Assembly (NCBI GenBank): GCA_027924645.1
Contig: BSBN01001965.1
Coordinates: forward strand, 15,552,001 to 15,616,000
Length of the DNA: 64,000 bases
Direction: 5' to 3'
From: Cunninghamia lanceolata
Lineage: Eukaryota > Streptophyta > Pinopsida > Cupressales > Cupressaceae
Made by a program: the position numbers and the translations under genes
The notes under the pieces: generated by a model
Seen by the model: the letters and a program-made list of their open reading frames with translations, nothing else
What the model was told of the DNA's origin: nothing
Database searches by the model: none
In this document: positions 45,409 to 56,505 of the stretch, piece by piece
Layout: each line of letters opens with the position of its first letter
How positions within the stretch are numbered: the stretch's first letter is position 1

Positions 45409-46587
45409 TTAATTTCTGGAAGAAATATCAGCACCAGAGTCTGGTGCGGATCCAACCTCTACATTCTCTGAACTTTTCTTCACCCAAATCTTGCTCATCT
45501 GATTCCTAACCTCATCCGCATTCATCTTTTGTTTACCCTTGTCTTGATTCTGATTATACACCGGACCTCTTTTGTCCTGGTTCTTGTTTCTGCAGACTTT
45601 AGCATTATGACCGGACCTATTGCAGATTTGACAAATAACATTTCTTTGCATATTTGACTGATATCCCCTTGATCTGCATTGATTAGCCATATGACCTACT
45701 CTATTGCATGTAAAGCATCTACCTTTGAATGATTTGTTTACTTGCATAATTCTGCATTCATGGGATTTGTGTCCATACCTTTTGCAGTTGAAGCACTGTC
45801 CGGAGAAGGATGAATTAATCTGATTCATTCTCATTCTGCACTGATTAGCTTTGTGACCAAAATGGTTGCAGCTGTGGCAGTATCCATTGAAGGATGGATA
45901 TTTTTGAGCATTTGGCTGTCTTACCGGAGGTCTTCTAGGCCTGCTCCTTGGATTTTCTGATCCAAGATTCCTCTGACCAGATCCGGAACTTTCTCCTTTC
46001 TCATATCCCAAACCATACTTGTCATCAGTCCTCTTTTGACTTCCAAGAAGAACTTCAAGTTGAGCAGAACTTATCTTGAATTTCTCTTTATATTCATTTG
46101 CTGTTTGAAGGTCTCTTTTGAGAGAGGTAATTTGATCCTCAAGTTTTTCTTCATTGTCTTTGGCATCTTCAAGATCAGATTCAATATGTCTGATAATCCT
46201 GTCCATCTGGTGGCATTCTTCTGATTTTTCCTTAAGAGATTGTCTTAGATTGTCTTCAGCCTTTCTTTTTTCTTCAATCTCTTGAGTGAACTTTATAGTT
46301 CCTGATTCCATTTCATGTCTTAACATAATGACTTCTTTTGATAACTTTTCACATAACTTGGTTTGCTCAGTCAATTCTTCATTTGTATTGCTTTCTTCAC
46401 TTTGTCTTGCCAACTGTTGAAGCAGCTCCTTTCTCTTTTTCATAGAGAGACTTAATTTGTCTTTTAATTCTCTCATGAATTCATCAGCCTGTTTTAGTCT
46501 TTCCTTTAATTCACTGACTTCAGAATTTGACTGTTCAAGATCCTCAAGGGCAGTCTTGAGTTGCTCCCTTAAACCATATGCATCCAT
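45409..46587 (-). CDS. Element G ORF1: coiled-coil protein with four CCHC zinc knuckles
   Basis: 392 residues from the ATG at 46587, 52 bases after the primer site. Residues 8-185 are a long heptad-rich coiled coil (LREQLKTALEDLEQS and on). Residues 205-225 are Arg/Pro-rich. Four knuckles of the CX2CX4HX4C type follow at 237-250 (CHSCNHFGHKANQC), 265-278, 291-304 and 319-332. It ends in a basic stretch and APDSGADISS, which recalls a protease D-S-G but has no protease around it. The usual copia UBN2 capsid is missing, so this seems to be a substitute nucleic-acid-binding gag-like protein that could oligomerise through the coiled coil. Confidence 0.85.
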   Translation of the reverse strand: MDAYGLREQLKTALEDLEQSNSEVSELKERLKQADEFMRELKDKLSLSMKKRKELLQQLARQSEESNTNEELTEQTKLCEKLSKEVIMLRHEMESGTIKFTQEIEEKRKAEDNLRQSLKEKSEECHQMDRIIRHIESDLEDAKDNEEKLEDQITSLKRDLQTANEYKEKFKISSAQLEVLLGSQKRTDDKYGLGYEKGESSGSGQRNLGSENPRSRPRRPPVRQPNAQKYPSFNGYCHSCNHFGHKANQCRMRMNQINSSFSGQCFNCKRYGHKSHECRIMQVNKSFKGRCFTCNRVGHMANQCRSRGYQSNMQRNVICQICNRSGHNAKVCRNKNQDKRGPVYNQNQDKGKQKMNADEVRNQMSKIWVKKSSENVEVGSAPDSGADISSRN

Positions 46588-46638
46588 TTGAAATCCCAGA
46601 TCTTCCTCAAGCTGTTAGGCTCTATTAGGAGGAACTTA

Positions 46639-46650
46639 GCTCTGATACCA
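46639..46650 (-). other. Primer binding site of element G
   Basis: The minus strand reads TGGTATCAGAGC, an exact match to the initiator-methionine tRNA site, two bases from the LTR edge. Confidence 0.93.
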
Positions 46651-46652
46651 AT

Positions 46653-47712
46653 TGTTGATAACTGAGAGGGGGGTGAATCAGTTATCCTAATTATTTCTCT
46701 ATCTGAACTTCCTTATGATTAATGCAGCATTGAATCAAACATAAAAAACATAACCATGAAATAAGAAACACATGACACAGTATTTTTGACGTGGAAACCC
46801 TGTTAAGGGAGAAAACCACGGGGTGATTAACCCAAAAATTATTCTCTGTTAGAAGAATAGAAAGTTACAAAATGGCACTTGCCAATTAGGGCTCACTGCC
46901 TACAGGAAGACACACTGTCTTACAAAGTGATAAGAATCACAGTCTTGAACTGATTGGAAGCATCTGCATATGCTGGAGTTCAGTTCCGGTTAGGTTCAGT
47001 ACACTGATCTGCTGCACTTCATCTTTCCTCTGTTCTTTAGTCTGCTATCCTTTCACATACCGGATCTTTCTTGCTACTTCTGCTCTGCTCTGGACTTGTT
47101 CGCATATACCTTCACACATTTCACACACTTCACAACTAAATCCATCCTCTATATATATCCGCACAAGTAATTTCATCACCTTTCTAGTCGGCATCCGGAA
47201 CAGTCTAGTTTCTTACAAACTTTTGTTCTGTCGGCTAAATCCTTCCTCACCAAGCAATGTGGATCAAGCATATACTTGTAGATATCATCAATTATGTCGG
47301 CCAAACATGATTCATGCCTCCACAACCTTTATCATCAACAGTAACACATCCGGAAAGCAGTCTGATACTCTGCCAGTCAGTTCTTCCTCTGTTTTCACTG
47401 TTTCTCAGGAATCCGGTACTCAACTATTCATATCTTTTTCCTTGTCCATCTCCGGAGGCTAAATCCTTGGAATATACTACTCAAGATAGTCCTCTTGACT
47501 TCCCCAGATCCGCACTGTACCAAGACACTTCCTCTGAGAGATCCGGACCAATCTGTCGGACCTTGCCACATGCTCTGTTCTTGTTCACCGGACCACAACA
47601 ATCTTTAATCTGACTTCCGGTAGAGACATATCATGACTTGCGGATATGTGGGATGACCTTTGTTGCCATCAATGACAACAACCATGAATCCATATAGTGT
47701 CTCTTGCCAACA
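46653..47712 (-). repeat. 5' LTR of element G (1060 bp)
   Basis: Near-identical to 40381-41473. It lacks the 31-base segment found there between two GGCTCACTGCC words. Ends CCAACA at 47712, followed by GCCTC. Confidence 0.95.
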
Positions 47713-47788
47713 GCCTCTTCTGTGTTGCTTCTCTCTTTTGTGAAGGTTTCTTTTGGTTTGCAGATGTCTTAGGTGCTTTGCTGCAACA
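47713..47788 (+). repeat. 3' LTR of element B, second part
   Basis: GCCTC (47713-47717) is the second copy of the target duplication of G. 47718-47788 completes the LTR and ends GCTGCAACA, followed by AAGAA. Confidence 0.95.
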
Positions 47789-47822
47789 AAGAATAAATCA
47801 TCTCTTTCTCAAGCGACTCCTA

Positions 47823-48350
47823 CTAGTTGTGGCTAGAAGTAGTCAAGTGAAAAGAGTCCATTTTGAGTAATGGGGTGATACTAACTATGATGTACATCAT
47901 GTACCCATCCTTAAAATGGAACATCAAACACTTATTAGACATAGAGGGGATCTCTTTCATGCAGCAGAGCCATGGGTAGCAAAACTTCACATGAAATAGA
48001 TCTGATGTAGGAATGATGACAAAATGAACATTCACAGCTCTTGGCAACACTTTAACTATAAGGATTAAAGCACCAATAATTGGATTGATAGACCCATGGT
48101 GAGCTCTAACAACCACCTTTGATACCTCATATGTATCTTGATGCAAACCATGCATGTAGAGAAAGTCTTTAGTTACTACATTCACCATGCGTATAGGATC
48201 TATCATAGCACCCTGAATAGGTTTATCGTTGATTCAAATAGTAATGTAAAGAGGTCCATAAGGAGATTCAATAGTGGCATCATGTGGAGTAAAAGATATA
48301 GTAGGTCCCACATTTACTTGTTCTTTATGAGGGCAAGCATCCACCATGCA
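47823..48350 (-). pseudogene. Element D2 protease region
   Basis: The peptide from about 48206 down shows the gypsy protease pattern: MIDPIRMVNVVTKDFL at the place of the usual active-site strand, then VVVRAHHGSINPIIGALIL, FVIIPTSDLFHVKF and PWLCCMKEIPSMSNKC. The expected D-x-G is D-P-I, so the active site is lost. Two TGA codons just upstream (near 48235 and 48360) keep the frame open into gag. The neighbours in the same frame support a single gag-protease reading frame before decay. Confidence 0.72.
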
Positions 48351-48356
48351 AACATC

Positions 48357-50173
48357 TCAATCATAACCCTCATCATGAGATATAATTTTACATTTGTGAT
48401 GATGTAAAGGATCAGTATATATCAAAAGGTTTTGATTAGGAGATGACACTGATTTATTCCCTTTATCATTAACATTGGAAATTTGGATGATATTGGTATT
48501 GATGAGGTATTGAACTTCATATTTAAGATGAATGCATCTTTCAGTGTCATGGACAATAGAGTGGTGGAATTGACAAAAATACTTTGCATCAAAGGAATAT
48601 GATTGCATCTTGCTTGGATCGAGAGGTCTAATAGGTGGAATCTTGAGAAGATTATTTTGTAAAAGTTGTGCCATGATAGAATGAAGCGATTCAAATAATG
48701 GTGTAAAACATCTTATTTTTTGTTTCAATTTTTAAGGGGCAGAAGCATGAGATGACATAGCTGCCACATGTTTTCTAATGTTATCTGCTAAAATTTTGTT
48801 TATCTTGACAAAATTCTTGTTTTGTATTTTAAAAGAATGATTATTAGAGGCTTTGGATTGACCAACTAGAGATGATGAGGGATTATTCTTATACTGACTA
48901 ACTAATAGTTGATAATCAAGAAGAGTCATGCATAGATGAGTGAATGAATCATACTGCATCATCAATATCTTATCACAGATGTGAGATTGTAAGTTTCCTA
49001 TGAAGATTCTTTGTACATCAACATTTGGCATAGAAAATTGGATTTGTGAAAAGAGAGCTTGATGACGCCCCATAAAATTAGTTATTTTCTCCTTCGTTCT
49101 TTGCTTACAATGAACCAAGTCTATCAAAGATACTTGATGTCCAATGTTCACTTGAATGTACTCAAGGAACTTATTGAGTAGTTTTGAAAATGTAGTTATA
49201 GAATTAGGAGGAAGCATGCAAAACCAATCCAAGATTGTGTCCTTGAGTGACCTACAAAAGAGTTTTTCTAAGATCACATCCTCAAAGTAGAAATCATGAC
49301 ACATAGTGGTAAAAGTTGCCACATGGTTGCTAGGGTCTCCCTTCCCATTATATTTCTCAAAGAGAGGAGTCTCAAACTTCTCAAGCATAGGAGTTCTTAA
49401 GATAGAATAAGACAAAGGGATATGAAGGTAATGTGTTGTGATACTAGTTTTAGGTAGGCTATTACTCATGCTAAGCCAATTGTTCTTGCATGGAGGTCAT
49501 ATTCTTAAACAATTATTTTATGACTTGGTCAGAAGCAGAATCAGGTACATATTGAAATGAAGGACTAGGTCATTATGTGTGAATAGCCTTTTGAAATGTG
49601 ATAGGTAGATGAGATGTAGGTGGAGTGACATTAGGTGCATAGTTTGTGTAATTATAAGGAACATAATCATACTGGTGAACATGATTCCCATTAGATAACC
49701 CAACAAATTTGGTAGCAGTATTACTCGACTGTGTAGTAGTGGTAAGAATAGTAGATGAATAAGTGGGAATAGGGAGTGAGGGTATGGGTACCGACACTTG
49801 AGTCCCTATTTGATTAGGAGAAGTCACATTCATCATGAGTTTAGAACAACTAGCTACCGACATAATTTTTTTATGCACTATGTGAGCTAGGCCACACAAG
49901 ACTTCTACTCACTCTTGTCTCTCAAGAAACAACCCTCTAAGATTCTCAACTAAGGCATGACCTCCTTGGCTATATGTTCCTTACTCACAAATTGTTGAAA
50001 TTTAGCCAACTCCATGTCTAACTTTTGAATTTGGGCCTCAGGAACATGAACGATAAGGTCATGAATATCGATATATTCTTGAGCTATTGATGTTTCAGGG
50101 ATAAGTGTAGTAGGAAAATTTGTGTGACTTGATTAAGAATTTTAGATTTAGATGCATCAACATTAGAACCCAT
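48357..50173 (-). pseudogene. gag: Element D2 gag
   Basis: It starts at the ATG at 50171-50173 (MGSNVDASKSKIL). After a variable Pro/Thr-rich stretch (49573-49899) comes the Retrotrans_gag capsid at 48732-49469, with FEKYNGKGDPSNHVATF, LDWFCMLPPNSITTF and FLEYIQVNIGHQVSLIDL. A second block after one TAA (48357-48728) holds FCQFHHSIVHDTERC followed by IHLKYEVQYL, the CHHC-like end seen in plant gypsy gag. At least one frame change separates the N-terminal part from the capsid. It is related to the D1 fragment at 18210-18585. Confidence 0.85.
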
Positions 50174-50219
50174 AATTTGAACACTTCTTTGCATGAATGT
50201 ATTAGAATTGGGGCACCAA

Positions 50220-51722
50220 GTCACAAAGCTCATAGTGTGATTATAAGATTTAATAACACATAAGATGTCAAAATAGAAGAAATTGATAATGTAGAAAAAA
50301 GAATATTTGAGTTTTATTTTAAGTGCAGCAATAGTTTACCTTTAACCAAATTCAATTCAAATGACTACAACTATGCTAACACAATTTTCAATGCAATGAA
50401 ATGACAACTATGTAATTTTCAAATCTAGGATGCAATTTTTTTTCCAGTTTTCAAATGCAAGAATGCAAAATGATTTAAACAATAACTAACAAAAGGTACA
50501 AAAAAATGTAAATGCTCTAATCAATGTAAGAAGATCTAAACAATCTTCAAATCTAAAAACCCCAGGGTCAAAACTAGCAAGATATTCTATCAATGCAAAA
50601 CTTTGACAAACCCTAGGTTAAAGCTACACTAAATTTAACTATGTATGAATGCAAAGAAACAAAAGATCACACTCCCAATCAAATCTAGAGTGATGAACAA
50701 CTCAGATTTGAAAGAAAAAGGTTCAATAAACAACAGGTTCACAAAAATGTAGTGTAGAAAAGAGATCACAAGCCTAAAGAGTTAAACTAGTTCATTCCTT
50801 TTCTACAAAACATTGGGTTATAACTTGATCATGGCTTCTACCCAGCGAGGAGAGCCAAACTATAGAGGTTCTTTCCCTTTGTTGTGTATAGAAGGACTAA
50901 TCAAGGTTAACCAAATCCAAACATGTAAGCCTAGACTATGATTAAACCACAAAATGATGAATAACAAGCTTATACATATTACAAGAAATGAACCATAGAG
51001 GTCAGAAAGTACAATAGAGATGGCAGAGTAATTCAAAACCTAGAAAGTTTAGCAGTAATGCCCAGGACAGGGGCACTCAGGTACTCTGGTCCCTTTTTAG
51101 GGTAGGGAAAAACTTCAAACTTTATCAGCTCTATATTCATCTGCACTGCCTTCTTCCTAGAAGCTAGCCTCTGAAACCTATTCTTCTCACCTGCACACAC
51201 AAAAATAGTGAAAAGTTTGTGTTTCTTTAATGGTTTGCCTCAGTCAAATGCTGTATTGGTGTTCCCACCTCCACAACAACAATTGATAAGATCCAAGAGT
51301 GTGAGCCCTAGGAGGGTAGAGGCTAGATTTGTAACAATATAATAGATAATGATGATAAATGATGATAATAAGCACAAGATTTCCAACCTTAGTTGATGAA
51401 GAGTTAGTACCAATAAAGGAGAGTGATGAAGAGGGCTTCAAACTTCCTTCAAAGACTACAAACAAATTCAATGGAATTCACAACTAGAAGACAATCCAAA
51501 AATGAAGAATCTTTGAGGATAGAACATCACATGAGAACAATTTTGCATTCATCTAATTAGGCATAAAATAGACTATAACACACACTTAAATATGCATTTC
51601 CACTCACCTTCAGTAAATAAAACAACTTTAGGCTAACAAATACTAACTAGAGGTGTGTCCTAGGCCAACACAACAAAGTGGGACCAAAAATACCAAGCAA
51701 GACTAAGGTGCTTGAGTGCCTT
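50220..51722 (-). repeat. Element D2 5' LTR, inner part and leader
   Basis: AT-rich non-coding sequence. 51092-51722 matches 18586-19205. The exact LTR edge near 50220 is uncertain. A TTGGTGCCCCAATTC on the minus strand near 50195-50210 may contain the primer site, but I cannot name the tRNA. Confidence 0.6.
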
Positions 51723-51727
51723 GGACC

Positions 51728-54496
51728 TATTGGTGCCTGCTACAAGTTTGGGTTTCAAGTATTGAATTCATAGGAATTTTCATTATAAACCTTCAAAGAT
51801 TTCTAAGTCCCTCGGCCTTTGCAGTTGTATGTATGTATCTTTGTATATGGCCATTGTATCTAATGTGCAGGTGCAAATGTACATTGGCAGACCTGAAAAT
51901 GAGTTAAATTAGCTTCAGAATGGAGAAAAATGGTTGTATGTATCATTGTATACATATCAGGTTTGTATGTGTCATTTGGATACATTTCTAGATGTGAATA
52001 TGTGGTTGTATATCACATATTCCAGGTTAGATTCTGTGCTTGTATGTAAAAAGAAACTGCATGTATATTGTGTTGTATATTTGATATACAACAAGGTAGA
52101 TACAACAGACAGACTTTAAAAAGATTCAAATCAGGTTAAGATAGTGATCAGGCCCATAGGTATGTGCAAAGAGGATTGTGTGTATATGACTTATGCAAAA
52201 TGATATACAAAGAAAAACATACAATCCCAAACTTCAAAGTTTATCAAATCAAGCCTGGCAGGCATACATACAATGTTAAAGTTGAAAAGTCAAAGGTAGT
52301 TTCCTTTGTATCTTGCATTATATGTATCTCCAATATAAAACTGCATATACAATGGAACATACAAAGGGCCAGAATCAAAATTGCTTCAAATTTGTTGTAT
52401 GTGCAGGTTGGTATCTGCCGTTGTATATTGCATGTATACAACTGCACATACAATGTGAATTATACAACGGGCATATACAAAGAAACATACAAGACAGGAG
52501 CAGTCAAAGTCAACATTCTTCAAGAACCTGGTGGGGCCCACATAGTTGTATGTCCCGCAATTGTATGTATGTGCATATATAATGCAAGATACAAAGAGCA
52601 CATATACAATCTGGACGTGAAGGAGGAGTTAATTGTGAAAGATTTTAGGTTGGGGTCCATGGTTGTATATTATATATTGTATGTATCTGCAATATACAAT
52701 GTAAGGTCCAATGGATGAGATATAACGTCAGATTTGAAAATTGTTCCAATCTAGCTAATAAATGCAATGTATCCCATGGTTGTATGTATATTGCATTTGT
52801 ACAATTCGATATACAAGGAGATATGCAAAAGGGGAAGATACAATGCTGACCCAAATGTGATTTCAAATTGATTCATGGTGATTTGGGGTCCACCCTTGTA
52901 TGTGGTGATTGTATGTATATACGATTGCACATACAATTTCAAAAGCAAAAATGGATACAATGGCTCACCAATGAAGATGCAAATATTCAGCGACAGTGAT
53001 CCAATGGCAGAATGGCACATGTCCAAGTTAGTTGTATGTATATACAACTGCATATACAAAAAATTTGAATGTGCTACAGGTGGAAAGGTAAAATGGGTGA
53101 AAAGGCAAAATGTATGCTCATGTTGTGAAAAGTCAAAGCGGACAATATGCCTACATGGCGTAATTTCTTTGGTTGCGGACTTTTTAGCATGATTTGAAGC
53201 CGTAGATCTCGGTGGGAAGGAGGAAATCAACAGCCCTCTTTCAAAATTTCATAGGAGGGTTTTCCTATGCATTCGCAGCTACATTCCAGGCGGGAAAAGT
53301 TCCCAAACATGCAAACTGTTGCGTTTCTAGAAGTTGCGGGTAGTTTGGCCATTAATGGCAAATTTGTAGAGATATGGGTCGATGGATTGACAGGCCAACT
53401 ACCATCTTAAAGGACAAAATCTTCAGGTGGCTGCACATGTCCTGTGTTTAACTGGTCCTTCCCCTTCTTCTCCCTAGTGCATTCAATGTTCTTGGCACCA
53501 TTTTGATGGTGCAGTGTATCTGGCAGCGTCTCGAAAAGACCATGTAATTAATTGCTGAGTACACGTTCTGGGTATATCAGAACCGTGTTACTCATTTTTT
53601 GGTGGTGGAAGACTTGGGAAATTTTTTGGAGGAAATAACAAAAACAAAGCTTTTCTGGGCTGTTTTGTCTCTTTTGGAGTTTATGAGTTGCATTTGAATG
53701 CACATTGCACACATGTTCAGTTTCATGTTGTGTTTATATGAAAAATGCTTCTTTGCATGTGTTTAGCTATTTGTCTCCATTTGTTACATGCATCCCTTCT
53801 TTTGAATCTGGTTGCTAAGGGTTACTAAGATTCTAGGATATAGATTTCTATATTGCATGCTTCACTTTTGACCTCCATTCAAGGAGTGTATTAAACTATT
53901 TTAGGTTAAGTATGAAGAAGATTGTATGGCAGCAGGGATATTTGTAAGTAGAAATTGTTAAATACTCATTCTTGGGTGATGTTTGTAAGGCAAGCAGCAA
54001 TCTAACCCCTTGAAACTTGAATCTCTGTTCAGTTTGTGCAAATCATTCACATGTATATGTCTAGTTAACTCATCCTGAGATAGGCACTAGTCTACCCTTG
54101 TGTAGTAGTTATTATCCAAAACCCCCTGTCTTGCATCCAAAACATAAATACAAATCATTTCATACTTCAAACCTGTTAGTTTGTAGGAGTAGAAATAGGA
54201 CCCCTACATACTCTCATTCCTAACCAGTTAGTCATGTCCAAGAACACTGCCAACCTTGTGATTTATCACATAAATCTTGGTCCTAAAATGAGAGTATTCT
54301 ACCTGTTGTTGAAAAGCTAAATATTTCTATTGGGTGAGTAAAAGTTAAATCTTTAGCTATAGGGATACCCCCTTGGTGTGGCAGAACCAGAAGTGAAGGG
54401 GAGGTCGCTCACACAACCTCCTGTATTTGTTGGCTAAATCTGCCTGTGCATTGGAATTGGCAAACCCTTTGCCAATTCGGAGAGAAAGACCCAACA
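51728..54496 (+). mobile_element. Solo LTR of the H family (2769 bp)
   Basis: Same start (TATTGGTGCCTGC) and end (GACCCAACA) as the LTRs of element H, with the same hairpin series and the same downstream text, but more diverged. GGACC at 51723-51727 and 54497-54501 is its target duplication. No interior or second LTR is present, so it is a solo LTR from recombination between two LTRs. Confidence 0.92.
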
Positions 54497-54501
54497 GGAC
54501 C

Positions 54502-54716
54502 TTTGGCCCACAGACTTCATAAAGTGTCTTTTAACGGGGGCTTAGTCCAATCCTAAGTTGATTATGTCAAGTTTACTTATCAAGATCATGATATTCATCA
54601 TTTAGAGCTCAAAGAGGTATTAAAATAGGTCCAAATTAACAAAGTCAACAACATAGGTCCAACCTATGAGCTAAACTAGGTGTAAAATGCTAGTGTACTC
54701 ATTTTACAATGGTACA
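54502..54716 (-). repeat. Element D2 5' LTR, outer part
   Basis: Matches 19211-19427 and ends CATTTTACAATGGTACA. The D1 copy reads straight across the solo-LTR site, confirming the insertion. Confidence 0.82.
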
Positions 54717-56505
54717 ATTATATAAAAAATCAACTAGTGGAACATACTCTTCCCACTTATATTACTGATCTATGAAATACATCCTCAACAGATCCTCCAG
54801 TATTTGATTAACTCTCTTAGTTTGTCCATCCATTTCTGGATGATAGGATGAACTTATATTCAATTGTGTTCCCAAAGTTGAGAACAATGTTTTCCAAAAC
54901 CTTGAAGTTATCCAATCATCTCTATCCAAAATTATCTTTTCTTGAATTCCATGCAATTTGAAAACTTCTTGGATGAATTTCGTGGCTAAAATAGGTGCTC
55001 CATCTGTAAGATTACTAGGTATAAAATGAACTATCTTAGAAATTTTATCCACCACTACAAGAATAGCATCATGCTTATAGCATGACATAGGCAATCCCTA
55101 TTCAAAATCCATACTAATCACCTGCCATTTCCATTCAGGAATATCATGAGGATACAAAAGTCATGCCAGGTGCTAGTGTTTAGCCTTAACTCACTGACAA
55201 TCTAAACATCATGCCACAAATCTTACAGCATCATTCTTCATTACCTCCAAAAATATAAGGTTTTCCCATCAACTAACATCTTTGTCACTCCAAGAAGACT
55301 TGAATATGGTGCAAAATGTGCTTCTTTCCACATAGTTCTTAAATCTCCTTGATTTGGTAGATAAATTCAATTATTGAATCTCAATAACCCATCAAGTTAA
55401 AAATAAAATCCATCATACCTCATAACCTAAGGATTTTTTGTTAGAGCTTTCAGAATTTTCTCATAATATTCATCACCAGTCAAATTCTTCAATGCTTGAG
55501 CTCTGAAATCATAGTGTACTGACACTATTACCGTTATCTGCCTTCTTCAACTCAAGACACAAACCACTTGATTTCTTTACCCTTAATGTAGTTAATATCA
55601 AAATCATAATCAAAGATGAGCTTTAACCATCTTCTTTGTTGGGTATTAAGGTTAGGTTGTATGAAGATGTACTTCAAGCCTTGATTGTCATATTTTAGTT
55701 CAAATTATTTTCCCATCAAATAATACCTCCATACTTGGAGAGCATGCACAATTGCCACTAATTCAAAATTATGAGGGGCATAATTCTTCTCATAAGGTCA
55801 CAACTTTCTAGACTCATAGGCCACAACGTGGTCTTCTTGCATGAGCACTCCACCTAACCTTTCTCTTGAAGTGTCAGTCACAACAAAAAAATGACCCTCT
55901 GGGTCTGAAACTTTAAGAATTGGTGCTAAAGTCAATTTCCTTTTAAGAATATTGAAAGCTTCTTCACACTTGTCAGACCATTCAAATCTTTTTCCTTTCA
56001 TCTATAAAGAAGTGATGGGATGGGAAATTCTAGAAAAGTTCAAAATGAACTTCCTATAATACCCTGTTAATCCCATAAAACTACACACTTCATCTTTGAA
56101 GGATCTATATCAATTCCTTTAGCTAATACAATATGGCCCAAGTACTACACCTCTTTTTGAAAAAAAGGTACATTTGGATAGATTTCTATAAAGTTTGTGC
56201 TCCATGAGTTGTTGCAAAACTGTCGACAAGTGTTGATGGTATTCCTCCTCATTACGAGAGTAAATTAAAATATTATCTAAAAACACCAGAACAAATTTAT
56301 CTAGACAATGTCTAAAAACATTGTTCATCAAACTCATGAATGTTGCTGGGGCATTGGTCAAATTAAAATGTAAGGATGTGAAATGATAATGCCCATACAT
56401 TGTTTGAAAGGTTGTCTTGTGAATGTTTTCTTCTTTCAGTCTCAAGTGATGATAACCTCACCTAAGGTCAATCTTTGAATATAGTTACATCACGCATTTG
56501 GTCAA
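54717..56505 (-). pseudogene. pol: Element F: gypsy pol remnant (reverse transcriptase, RNase H, integrase)
   Basis: The minus strand carries, from right to left, reverse transcriptase (56119-56445: ENIHKTTFQTMYGHYHF, FVLVFLDNILIYSRNEEE), RNase H (55798-56001: FEWSDKCEEAFNILKRKL, VVAYESRKL), and integrase core (54762-55094: ILVVVDKISKIVHFIP, SSYHPEMDGQTKRVN). The catalytic FLDD is FLDN, which would abolish synthesis. Frameshifts and stops lie between blocks. It is cut at the left by D2 within the integrase, and at the right by the LTR of E within the reverse transcriptase. Closely related to E. Confidence 0.9.

Larger units (their letters stand above)
40381..47712 (-). mobile_element. Element G: non-autonomous copia-type element with two unusual ORFs
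   Basis: LTRs at 40381-41473 and 46653-47712 are nearly identical, flanked by GCCTC on both sides. A methionine-tRNA-type primer site and a polypurine tract are in place. The 5.2 kb interior has two open frames with no internal stops and none of the copia enzymes. The LTR is related to that of element A. I infer a recent, trans-mobilised element. CCGG and TCCGGA words are frequent throughout, unlike in the decayed neighbours. Confidence 0.93.
34727..47788 (+). mobile_element. Element B: Ty1/copia retrotransposon interrupted by element G
   Basis: LTRs of 243 bp, a methionine-tRNA-type primer site, a copia-order gag-pol and 5-bp target duplications AAGAA. Removing G and its duplicated GCCTC leaves 5725 bp, a normal copia length. 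The coding region is a single degenerate frame with about 26 stops and two frameshifts. Confidence 0.95.
47789..54716 (-). mobile_element. Element D2: decayed Ty3/gypsy element (gag-protease and 5' LTR)
   Basis: On the minus strand an LTR (to 54716) is followed by gag and protease (50173 to about 47823). It is split on the left by element B (sequence continues left of 34722) and in the LTR by a solo LTR. Its right edge CATTTTACAATGGTACA adjoins pol of element F. The enzyme part and the other LTR are not recognised in the window. Confidence 0.8.
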
